From Anaerolineae bacterium (GTDB taxonomy: Bacteria > Chloroflexota > Anaerolineae > B4-G1 > SLSP01): a DNA stretch of 5,709 bases. This document shows positions 1-5,544 of the stretch, in pieces. Under the pieces are notes generated by a model. The model was given only the letters and a program-made list of their open reading frames with translations. It was not told where the DNA came from and ran no database searches. The stretch spans positions 1 through 5,709 of the forward strand of contig JAIOSN010000250.1 of assembly GCA_021107605.1 (NCBI GenBank). The letters are read 5' to 3'. A program made the position numbers and the translations under genes. How positions within the stretch are numbered: the first letter of the stretch is position 1; each line of letters begins with the position of its first letter.

Positions 1-1033
1 TTTCGCCCAGAAAACCGTTCCGGGTGACGTGGGGCAGGGCGGCGGCGAGGTTCTCCGGGCCGGCAGTCAGGGCGGCGGCCAGCAGATAGAGCGCCTCGTA
101 GGTGGGGAGCGCGTAGGGGCCGGGCGGCGGGACGTGCGGGCCGACTGCGCGATAAGCGGTGATCCAGTCCTCGGTTCCGAGGAGATCCTCTGGCAGCGGG
201 TAGGGCGTGATAAAATGCACTTCTTCCCCGAGCTGGGACGCGGCAATCTCCGCGAACGCGGTGCTGGCCAATTCCAGGCTGCCGATCAAGCTGCTGTCTC
301 CCCCGGCAGCGCGCCATTTAGCCCAACGCGCCCCTGTCTCATGGGGCGGCAAGAGGCTGAAGAGCGTCTCCGGTGGCGGCGGTGCTTGCTGGGGCGATAG
401 CGCGGGCACGAGACGATAGTTGGCTGCGCTCAAACTCTCTCTGAGCGCGTCCGCTAGCGGGCCTGCGCCCCAGAGCGCCGCTAAATGCGTATTCGCGGGG
501 TTGGCTGCGACCAACTCCGCCGCCATACTCGCCGGGTCTGGCATCAGTGACCAGAGGTGCGGTGAGGTGCGCGTCAAGTAGGCTCCCACGGCCAACAGCG
601 GTAGTTGCGCAGCTATGTAGAGCTCCTGCGCGGCTGCCGTGCTCTCTTGGCGATAGTGCCCGATCACCGCGACGACCGCCGGATCAACGGCCAGATTGCG
701 GGCCGCGACGCGCGCCAGTTCCGGAGAGCCACGGTCATCGTAGGCTACCAGTTCCAGATAATGGCCTCCCACGCCGCCTTGAGCGTTGATCTCGCGCACT
801 GCCAGCCGCGCCGCGTAGATGGCGTCGTAGCTGATGTAACGGTAGCGGCCTTCAAACGGGGCGACCAACCCGATCTTTACCACCGGCGGCAATTTTGCCG
901 GTGCGCAGGAAGTGAGCAACGGCAGTAACAGATCGCAGAGGAGACAGAGAGAGATAATTGGTTTTAAAAAAATTAGCTCACCATGGAGACACTGCGACCT
1001 TGGAAAAATCTGATTTTTACAGATATGCACCAC
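1..1033 (-). CDS. ABC transporter substrate-binding lipoprotein (branched-chain amino acid type), partial
   Basis: Extracellular lipid-anchored receptor that would bind a solute and hand it to an ABC permease; family resemblance is to Peripla_BP_6 / LivK-like proteins, and the ligand cannot be told. The minus frame is open without a stop from the left edge. A hydrophobic stretch rich in Leu ends in the lipobox LLTSC (Cys codon 905-907), followed by PPVVKIGLVAPFEGRY, the usual first strand of this family. Further on are YDAIYAARLAVREINAQGG, AVIGHYRQESTAAAQ and, near the edge, YALPTYEALYLLAAAL. About 302 mature residues are visible; the C-terminus lies outside. The start is unresolved: the given start is GTG 1033 (Cys at residue 43). 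ATG 1120 is also in frame but puts Cys at residue 72. The best signal peptide would begin at TTA 967 or ATT 973, with a GGTGAG at 977-982, but neither is a normal start codon. Downstream of ruvA, in the same direction. Confidence 0.85.
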   Translation of the reverse strand, partial: MVHICKNQIFPRSQCLHGELIFLKPIISLCLLCDLLLPLLTSCAPAKLPPVVKIGLVAPFEGRYRYISYDAIYAARLAVREINAQGGVGGHYLELVAYDDRGSPELARVAARNLAVDPAVVAVIGHYRQESTAAAQELYIAAQLPLLAVGAYLTRTSPHLWSLMPDPASMAAELVAANPANTHLAALWGAGPLADALRESLSAANYRLVPALSPQQAPPPPETLFSLLPPHETGARWAKWRAAGGDSSLIGSLELASTAFAEIAASQLGEEVHFITPYPLPEDLLGTEDWITAYRAVGPHVPPPGPYALPTYEALYLLAAALTAGPENLAAALPHVTRNGFLGE

Positions 1034-1122
1034 TATATGTAGTAAGTTAGCTTGCAATTGGACTACGTACAGTATCGTACCTCTCAAAAATCCGATTTTT
1101 CGACCTCTGTGGTTTTTCATGG
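981..1122. repeat. Imperfect inverted-repeat pair with AAAAATCnGATTTTT palindromes
   Basis: Two perfect 7+1+7 palindromes occur at 1004-1018 (centre T) and 1086-1100 (centre C), 82 bases apart. Their outer flanks resemble each other in inverted orientation: CCATG at 981-985 and CATGG at 1118-1122, with an ACCT or AGGT element next to each palindrome. The segment is AT-rich compared with the coding DNA around it and fills the whole gap between ruvA and the lipoprotein gene. It could be a small MITE-like element, a pair of operator sites, or RNA hairpins. No transposase gene is present and no clear target duplication was seen, so the mobile-element reading is only a possibility. Confidence 0.5.
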
Positions 1123-1130
1123 CAGGCTAG

Positions 1131-1697
1131 CTAGCGCAACTGAGCTAGGGAGAGGCGGATCTTCTCCTCGATGGAGAGCTCCGTATCGCGCGGTACCTGC
1201 TGGAGGGCGCGCTGTGCTTCCACAATGCTGAATCCCAGGGCGGTGAGCGCGGCGATCACGTCCGCGTCATCGGTGGTGAGCGCTGTCAAGATGGGGCTGC
1301 CCAAATCCGCTATGCGATCCTTGAGCTGGAGGATAATAGCTTCACCCGTCTTGCGCCCCACACCAGGAGCGCGGGCCAATACTTCGGGTTGGTGGTTGCT
1401 GATAGCTTGGCGCAACGTCTCCGGAGAGAGGGTTCCCATAATGCTCAAGGCCGCCTTCGGCCCTATCCGGTTGACGCCTAGCAACATCTCGAAGAGCGAT
1501 TTAGCTTCCGCACCGGCGAAACCGTAGAGAGCTAGCGTGTTTTCCCGTACATGGAGATACGTATGGAGAGATACCTCTTCGCCTACGTGGTAGGCGCTGG
1601 TGTCCGCTACGCCAATCTCAAAACCCACCCCGCCTACGGAGAGCACCAGATGCTCTGCCGTTACGTTGAGGATTTCGCCTTCTAGTTGAGCAATCAT
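1131..1697 (-). CDS. ruvA: Holliday junction branch migration protein RuvA
   Basis: RuvA binds four-way DNA junctions as a tetramer or octamer and loads the RuvB helicase; together with RuvC it processes recombination intermediates in the cytoplasm. The 188-residue product has the family's usual length and layout: an N-terminal OB fold (about 1-62, starting MIAQLEGEI), a central region with two helix-hairpin-helix motifs (LLGVNRIGPKAAL around 72-84 and LARAPGVGRKTGEAII around 107-122), a variable linker, and the small C-terminal RuvB-contacting domain (about 143-188, with VIAALTALGFS). The ATG is preceded by AAGGAG (1704-1709), six bases away, which fixes the start. It ends with TAG. It lies 176 bases downstream of ruvC, an unusually long gap that holds a hairpin. 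ruvB, often adjacent, is not in this window. Confidence 0.97.
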   Translation of the reverse strand: MIAQLEGEILNVTAEHLVLSVGGVGFEIGVADTSAYHVGEEVSLHTYLHVRENTLALYGFAGAEAKSLFEMLLGVNRIGPKAALSIMGTLSPETLRQAISNHQPEVLARAPGVGRKTGEAIILQLKDRIADLGSPILTALTTDDADVIAALTALGFSIVEAQRALQQVPRDTELSIEEKIRLSLAQLR

Positions 1698-1769
1698 GGG
1701 TTACTCCTTATTCAAAGTTTTTCAAGGAGAATTGGTTAGCGGTTAGCCGGCTGGAGCTGGCGGGGCAAC

Positions 1770-1823
1770 GTAGTTGCGCTTTCCAAATCGCGTAGCTGGG
1801 CGCGGTATGGAAAGCGCGGCTAC
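1770..1823. repeat. Intergenic hairpin, copy 1 of a TATGGAAA-loop repeat
   Basis: Between ruvC and ruvA, GCGCTTTCCA (1776-1785) faces its exact reverse complement TGGAAAGCGC (1808-1817). The pairing extends to 1770-1785 against 1808-1823 with 14 of 16 matches, and an inner CGCG/CGCG pair lies at 1789-1792 and 1801-1804. The right half (1797-1824) matches 3204-3231 at 24 of 28 positions, so it belongs to a repeat family. The right half can also fold alone, 1801-1804 pairing with 1815-1818. It sits in the transcribed ruvC-ruvA gap and could affect RNA stability or termination. No T-run follows on the minus strand, so it is not a standard intrinsic terminator. Confidence 0.7.
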
Positions 1824-1873
1824 TGACCTGCGGTACTTGAGGTTGCTGGAACTGCTCTCCGTGGTGAAATTTC

Positions 1874-2365
1874 TCAGCTGTCCAACAGCTTATCCAGCCG
1901 GGCGCGGTGGGTATAACAGATCGCTACCGCGACTGCGTCGGCGGCATCATCGGGGCGGGGAATCTCGGAGAGGTTGAGCAACAGCTGCACCATTTTCTGT
2001 ACTTGCCGTTTATCCGCGTTGCCGTACCCGGTAACGGCTTGTTTTACCTGCATGGGGGTGTATTCGGCGATGGGTAGCCCGGCGTCGACTAAGGCCAGTA
2101 ACGCCACTCCGCGCGCTTGCGAGACTGACATCGCCGTCCGGACGTTGCGGCTGAAGAAGAGCTCCTCAACCGCTGCGGCATCGGGTTGAAACTCCTGTAT
2201 GATTTCTTGAAGCCCGGCGTAGATGGCGCGTAAGCGTTGCGGGGAAGGTGTCTTCGCTGGCGTGCGTACCACGCCGGCGGTAATCAAGCGCAGCGAAGTA
2301 CCTTCCTCTTCCACCACCGCATAACCGGTAATGGCCAAGCCTGGGTCAATCCCCAGCACTCGCAT
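1874..2365 (-). CDS. ruvC: Crossover junction endodeoxyribonuclease RuvC
   Basis: RuvC is the metal-dependent resolvase that nicks Holliday junctions symmetrically, acting on junctions held by RuvAB. The 163-residue product matches the normal family length. It opens with MRVLGIDPGLAITGYAV, carrying catalytic Asp7, and has the conserved AVEELFFSRN with Glu67 and the C-terminal PRPDDAADAVAVA with Asp140 and Asp143, so all four acidic metal ligands of the RNase H-like fold are present. The DNA-contacting stretch TPMQVKQAVTGYGNADK is also typical. Its ATG overlaps the stop of yebC by one base (TAATG) and no clear ribosome-binding site is seen before it, so translation is probably coupled to yebC. 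The stop is TGA. Nothing suggests that it is defective. Confidence 0.97.
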   Translation of the reverse strand: MRVLGIDPGLAITGYAVVEEEGTSLRLITAGVVRTPAKTPSPQRLRAIYAGLQEIIQEFQPDAAAVEELFFSRNVRTAMSVSQARGVALLALVDAGLPIAEYTPMQVKQAVTGYGNADKRQVQKMVQLLLNLSEIPRPDDAADAVAVAICYTHRARLDKLLDS

Positions 2366-3129
2366 TAGGACGCGGCGGTAAACGCCTGGACGGTCTCTTC
2401 AGTTACCTCTAAGTTAGCGAAGACCTGGCGCACATCATCCATCTCTTCTAGATCATCCACTAGCCGGAGAATTTGCACGGCCGCCTTCGGCTCCAGGGAG
2501 AGCTCGTTTTGAGGAACCATAACGATTTTCATATCGCGCACCGGCACCTCTTGTTCTTTTAGACTCTTGCTGACCTGGTGCAGGTCGGCGTAGGCCGTAT
2601 AAACCTGATGATCGTCCTCGTCGTCTCCTTCGATCAGATCATCGGCGCCGGCTTCCAGGGCCGCTTCAAAGAGAGTATCGAAATCTATCTGGTTTTTCAC
2701 GTTGATGAGACCTTTGCGTTTGAACTGCCACGCCACGGAGCCGGGATCGCCCATGTTTCCGCCTAGACGGGTTAGCGCATGGCGCAATGCGGCCACGGTG
2801 CGATTGCGGTTGTCGGTGACTACGTCGATCATCAGCGCGATGCCGTGTGGCCCGTAGCCCTCGTACATCGTCTCGATGATTTCGATGCCGGATTTATCCT
2901 CGCCGGTCCCGCGCTTGATGGCCCGCGTGATGTTATCAGCGGGCATATTCAGATCACGCGCGTTGTCCACGGCCATGCGTAGTTGGAAGTTGAACTCGGG
3001 GTCGCCGCCGCCGCCCTCCCGTACTGCGATCGCAATTTCGCGGGCTAACTTAGTGAAGATCTTGCCTCGTTTAGCGTCCTCTTTTTCCTTCTTGCGGCGA
3101 ATGGTTGACCAATGACTATGTCCTGACAT
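2365..3129 (-). CDS. yebC: YebC/TACO1 family translation-associated protein
   Basis: Members of this family are cytoplasmic proteins. They were long annotated as transcriptional regulators; the mitochondrial relative TACO1 and more recent bacterial work point to a role in translation on the ribosome. The 254-residue product starts with the family signature MSGHSHWSTIRRKKEKEDAK and continues with RGKIFTKLAREIAIAVREGG, the MPADNITRAIKRGTGE segment, YEGYGPHGIALMIDVVTDN and GGNMGDPGSVAWQF, covering all three domains. Length is normal for the bacterial type. The start is certain: a full AAGGAGGT (3133-3140) lies just upstream of the ATG. The stop TAA overlaps the ruvC ATG. The yebC-ruvC-ruvA order is a common bacterial arrangement. 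It lies 134 bases downstream of fmt, a gap that holds a hairpin and repeats, so it may also have its own promoter; none could be assigned securely. Confidence 0.97.
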   Translation of the reverse strand: MSGHSHWSTIRRKKEKEDAKRGKIFTKLAREIAIAVREGGGGDPEFNFQLRMAVDNARDLNMPADNITRAIKRGTGEDKSGIEIIETMYEGYGPHGIALMIDVVTDNRNRTVAALRHALTRLGGNMGDPGSVAWQFKRKGLINVKNQIDFDTLFEAALEAGADDLIEGDDEDDHQVYTAYADLHQVSKSLKEQEVPVRDMKIVMVPQNELSLEPKAAVQILRLVDDLEEMDDVRQVFANLEVTEETVQAFTAAS

Positions 3130-3151
3130 CTGACCTCCTTAATTAGATAAA

Positions 3152-3187
3152 CAAATTGACAAATCAACAAATGGCAAATGTGCAAAT
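3152..3187. repeat. Five CAAAT units at 7-8 base spacing
   Basis: CAAAT occurs at 3152, 3160, 3168, 3175 and 3183, giving steps of 8, 8, 7 and 8 bases, with variable bases between units. It lies upstream of yebC, just before its ribosome-binding site on the minus strand, where it reads as spaced ATTTG. It is a short degenerate tandem repeat. Its low GC content contrasts with the genes. It might be an unstructured leader or a protein-binding array; nothing in the sequence decides. Confidence 0.6.
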
Positions 3188-3198
3188 GGTGAACTAAA

Positions 3199-3231
3199 GT
3201 TACTGGGCGAGGTATGGAAACCTCGGTTACT
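3199..3231. repeat. Intergenic hairpin, copy 2 of a TATGGAAA-loop repeat
   Basis: CGAGG (3208-3212) pairs with CCTCG (3221-3225) around the loop TATGGAAA. The stretch 3204-3231 matches 1797-1824 at 24 of 28 positions, including the loop. The stem differs by a compensating change: A3210-T3223 here, C1803-G1816 in the other copy. The hairpin is bracketed by GTTACT at 3199-3204 and again at 3226-3231. It lies between fmt and yebC. Confidence 0.7.
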
Positions 3232-3242
3232 ATAAATACGCC

Positions 3243-3279
3243 AGAACCGGGTGAAGTGTTAGTTTACTCACCCGGTTCT
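3243..3279 (-). terminator. Hairpin spanning the fmt stop codon, possible terminator
   Basis: AGAACCGGGTGA (3243-3254) and TCACCCGGTTCT (3268-3279) are exact 12-base reverse complements separated by 13 bases. The fmt stop TAA (3264-3266) falls in the loop. In the minus direction the stem is followed by GGCGTATTTATAG, which has only a weak T-rich part, so termination would be partial at best; protection of the mRNA 3' end or attenuation before yebC is equally possible. Confidence 0.5.
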
Positions 3280-4220
3280 TGAGGAATCAGAATAGCTCCC
3301 TCGAAATTTTTCCTACCTCGTAGGAATGCTGCGCTCTTCATTGGACGTTTACCGGCCATTTGTAGCCGCTCCAATACCAAGCTCCCATCACCGGTAACCA
3401 CCGCCGGTTTGGTGTGCGCCTTGAATACCGTCCCCGGTTCTGCGGCGGGTGGTTTTATCCCTTGAAGCGCGCTAACTTGGAGAATCTTGATCCGTTGGCG
3501 GCCCCAAAAAGTGTAGGCGGCTGGTTCGGGTGCAAAAGCGCGCACTTGATTGCAGAGCTCGGCTGTGGTGTGGGTCCAATCCAGTTGGGCGGCTTCTTTG
3601 CGCAGTCGCCGTGACATGGTAATGCCTGCTTCTGGTTGGGGTTGGGGTCGCAACTCTCCCGCGAGATAGGCCGGTAGGCATTCGATGAGCAGATCGGCAC
3701 CTTCTTGAGCCAGACGCAGCTCCAAGTCACCCGCGTTCTCTTCCGCGCCGATTTGCACCGTGCGCTTTGCCAGGAGCGGCCCCGTATCTAGTCCCGCGTC
3801 CAGTTGCATGATGGTGACGCCAGTTATCTCGTCCCCGGCCAGGATGGCGGCCTGGATCGGCGAGGCGCCCCGCCAGCGCGGTAGCAACGAAGGATGGATG
3901 TTCAACACTCCAAATCGAGGGATATTCAGCACGGACTCCGGGAGTAGCTGCCCAAAAGCGGCAACCACGATGAGGTCTGGCGCCCAGGATTGGAGTTGCA
4001 CGATTGCCGTTGCCTCTCTCAGCCGGGCGGGTTGGAAGACCGCGATCCCCTCTGATTCCGCCAGCTCTTTGACCGGCGGGGCTGCGTAGCGCCGCCCGCG
4101 CCCTGACCGGCGATCCGGTTGCGTCACCACTCCCACGACGGGATAATGTTCAGCGAGTGCTTGCAGCGTGGGGAGTGCAAACTACGGTGTTCCCATAAAA
4201 ACAATCTGAGGTTTATTCAT
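3264..4220 (-). CDS. fmt: Methionyl-tRNA formyltransferase, interrupted by an in-frame TAG
   Basis: Fmt transfers a formyl group from 10-formyl-tetrahydrofolate to the methionine on initiator tRNA, in the cytoplasm. Read from ATG 4218-4220 the frame encodes 318 codons, close to the family length of about 315. It begins MNKPQIVFMGTP, then has TAG (4182-4184) where the family has Glu in MGTPEFA, and continues FALPTLQAL. The remainder is well conserved: GVVTQPDRRSGRGRR, NIHPSLLPRWRGASP with the catalytic Asn and His, LDAGLDTGPLL with the catalytic Asp, and a complete C-terminal tRNA-binding domain ending after ERLQMAGKRPM and AAFLRG. A single G-to-T change from GAG explains the stop. Without readthrough, the nearest restart is GTG 4136, which lacks the first strand and the MGTPEFA loop and has no visible ribosome-binding site. 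It may be a recent pseudogene, a sequencing error or a readthrough case. TAG also ends ruvA and the VIT-like gene, so code reassignment is unlikely. Confidence 0.92.
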
Positions 4221-4227
4221 AAGGGTT

Positions 4228-4255
4228 ATTTTAGCACAAGGTGGGAGAGGAGCAA
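4228..4255 (-). promoter_or_regulatory. Predicted fmt promoter, likely leaderless transcript
   Basis: On the minus strand TTGCTC (4250-4255) is followed after 16 bases by TAAAAT (4228-4233), the latter preceded by TG one base earlier (TGCTAAAAT), an extended -10. The ATG of fmt begins at 4220, about seven bases past the -10 box, where transcription would start. No Shine-Dalgarno sequence precedes this ATG, which agrees with a leaderless mRNA. It is inferred from motif match only. Confidence 0.5.
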
Positions 4256-4548
4256 GGAGCGTATCATCTCAATATTTCGGGGCAGTTTTCACCAGGAGAC
4301 AGCCCCTGCCTGCTGAAACGACTAGGCGTATTTACAGCGAATCCCAGGGCTTTCTCGCTTTTGACTTGACACGCCAATCGTTGCGGTGGTGTAGGTGGAG
4401 AGCCGTAGGGGGCGTGCCGGTTTGGCCTAGCTGCTCCAATTTGAGGGCGAGGCAGGCGCCGGACGGAAAGAGGCCCGGGGCGGGGAGCGCAACAGCACAA
4501 TTCCCCCCGCTGGTGGAGGTAGTAACCGTCCGCCGGCGGTAATGGGTG
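4256..4548. other. Divergent intergenic region without a credible gene
   Basis: This is the middle of the roughly 390-base gap between the outward-facing fmt and DUF211 genes. A 121-codon minus-strand frame (4264-4629) crosses it, but its product is rich in Pro, Arg and Cys with no recognisable motif, it overlaps the DUF211 start, and it has no ribosome-binding site, so it is not called a gene. Apart from one hairpin (4279-4306) and GC-rich stretches such as CCGCCGGCGG near 4530, nothing assignable is seen. Confidence 0.6.
4279..4306 (+). other. Strong hairpin in the divergent intergenic region
   Basis: GGGGCAGTTTTC (4279-4290) and GGAGACAGCCCC (4295-4306) fold around the loop ACCA with one A-A mismatch; two pairs are G-U if the plus strand is transcribed. 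The wobble pairs would be mismatches on the minus strand, which weakly favours a plus-strand RNA. No T-run follows. The role is unknown. Confidence 0.45.
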
Positions 4549-4576
4549 TTGACAATAATCAGAGGGATGGCAGAAT
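4549..4576 (+). promoter_or_regulatory. Predicted promoter of the DUF211-VIT operon
   Basis: A consensus -35 box TTGACA (4549-4554) is followed after 16 bases by CAGAAT (4571-4576), which matches four of six -10 bases. This would give a leader of roughly 45 bases before the DUF211 start at 4628. The TTAATATTAAAAT run at 4592-4604 is an alternative -10 area without an equally good -35. Confidence 0.5.
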
Positions 4577-4627
4577 AGATGTTGGTTGTAGTTAATATTA
4601 AAATAGGTCAATCTAAAGAAGGGGGAC

Positions 4628-4915
4628 ATGAATAGTTTACGACGTTTGGTGTTGGATGTGTTGAAACCGTTAGAACCCAGTATCGTGGATCTGGCACAGG
4701 TTTTAGCTACATTGGAGGGCGTTGAAGGGGTGAATATCTCTATTTACGAGATTGATCATCTAGTGGAAAACGCTAAGATCACCATTGAGGGGCCAGAAAT
4801 TTCCTACGCGAAGGTAGAGGAGATCATTGCGGAAAATGGCGGGGCGATTCACTCCATTGATGAGGTGGCTGCTGGGAAATTGTTAATTGAGGATGTCACC
4901 ACCCCGCAAGGTTAA
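4628..4915 (+). CDS. DUF211 family protein
   Basis: Small protein of the DUF211 family (PF02680), known mainly from archaea and a few bacteria; structures of archaeal members show a ferredoxin-like fold that oligomerises, but the function is not established. The 95-residue product carries the family's marks from end to end: RRLVLDVLKP (5-14), LEGVEGVNISIYEID (29-43), the KITIEG strand (50-55), and GGAIHSIDEVAAGK (71-84). Acidic residues are frequent, including Glu41, Asp43, Glu54 and Asp78, and could bind a metal, though this is inference. The start is supported by AAGAAGGGGG ending two bases before the ATG and by the family's usual N-terminus. Its stop TAA overlaps the ATG of the VIT-like gene, so the two are very likely translated together. 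The cargo or partner of the protein is probably tied to that membrane protein. Confidence 0.93.
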   Translation: MNSLRRLVLDVLKPLEPSIVDLAQVLATLEGVEGVNISIYEIDHLVENAKITIEGPEISYAKVEEIIAENGGAIHSIDEVAAGKLLIEDVTTPQG

Positions 4916-5544
4916 TGATAATGAATGACATAAATACATATCGTCACCAACCACGTTTGCTCTTTGAGGATATGCGTGAGTACAGCACTCTGGCCGGGAC
5001 GGGAGAGATTGCGCGGCGTTATCTGGCGATGAATGCTTTTGATGGCGTCTTGACGATTATTGGTGTGTTGATGGGGAACTATGTTGGCGGGGTGCAAGAT
5101 CCGGAAGTGGTGATCAACATTGGGCTTTCCACTTCGTTGGCGATGGGTATCTCCGGTCTCTGGGGCGCTTATCTGACCGAATCTGCCGAACGGGAGCGGG
5201 AATTGGCCAAGTTAGAACAAGCTACGCTCTCTAGTTTGCGGCAGACTAAAATTGGGAAGGCCTCACGCTTGGCCGTGATCACGGTCTCTTTGGTGGATGG
5301 CTTCGCGCCTTTTGCCGCGGCGATGATCGTGCTGCTGCCGCTTTTCTTCGCTGCGGCGATTGGCAATGTCATGGTCACTTATCTACTCTCGTTGATGACG
5401 GCGCTCTTGACTCTCTTCGGATTAGGTATCTTCCTGGGGAAGATCTCCGGGCGCAGTCTGATAGGTTACGGGTTGCGGACCTTGCTGGCCGGTTTTGTCT
5501 CGATCACGTTGAGTTTCTTGCTAGGGGGAGGGCATGGTGGATAG
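4915..5544 (+). CDS. VIT1/CCC1-like membrane protein (TIGR00267 type)
   Basis: Integral membrane protein related to the VIT1/CCC1 iron and manganese transporters, which move divalent metal by proton exchange; the substrate of this subfamily is unproven. The product has 209 residues from ATG 4915, or 207 from ATG 4921. The latter start has AAGG nine bases upstream and is equally likely. About five hydrophobic segments are visible: roughly 40-58 (NAFDGVLTIIGVLMGNYVG, with the Asp-Gly pair typical of VIT helix 1), 65-87, 118-144, 146-170 and 181-204. After helix 2 comes ESAERERELAKLEQ, corresponding to the charged region that binds metal in VIT proteins, but much shorter than in plant VIT1. A soluble N-terminal tail of about 38 residues precedes helix 1. 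It overlaps DUF211 by one base and is followed by an intrinsic terminator, closing a two-gene operon. Confidence 0.88.
   Translation: MIMNDINTYRHQPRLLFEDMREYSTLAGTGEIARRYLAMNAFDGVLTIIGVLMGNYVGGVQDPEVVINIGLSTSLAMGISGLWGAYLTESAERERELAKLEQATLSSLRQTKIGKASRLAVITVSLVDGFAPFAAAMIVLLPLFFAAAIGNVMVTYLLSLMTALLTLFGLGIFLGKISGRSLIGYGLRTLLAGFVSITLSFLLGGGHGG

Noticed and set aside
29..928. Several plus-strand open frames over the first 930 bases
   Set aside because: All are antisense shadows of the solute-binding protein, whose minus-strand reading is coherent and recognisable throughout.
1126..1135. GCTAGCTAGC palindrome at the ruvA stop
   Set aside because: It is short, overlaps coding sequence and the stop codon, and has no second copy in the window; probably chance.
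3760..4089. Plus-strand frame of 109 codons inside fmt
   Set aside because: It lies opposite the conserved catalytic region of fmt and its product resembles nothing; it is an antisense shadow.
4182..4184. Reassignment of TAG to an amino acid as the explanation of the fmt stop
   Set aside because: TAG is used as the natural stop of ruvA and of the VIT-like gene in this same window, at positions fitting normal family lengths.
4366..4396. TTGACA at 4366-4371 as a promoter
   Set aside because: No acceptable -10 box lies 15 to 19 bases downstream and no gene follows closely; the TTGACA at 4549 is better placed.
4264..4629. 121-codon minus-strand open frame in the divergent gap
   Set aside because: It has a low-complexity Pro/Arg/Cys composition, no known motif and no ribosome-binding site, and it overlaps the start of DUF211 and the predicted fmt promoter region.
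4911..4930. Fur-box-like run (AATGATAAT) at the DUF211-VIT junction
   Set aside because: It resembles part of the Fur consensus but arises from overlapping stop and start codons inside an operon, is only half palindromic, and is far downstream of the promoter.
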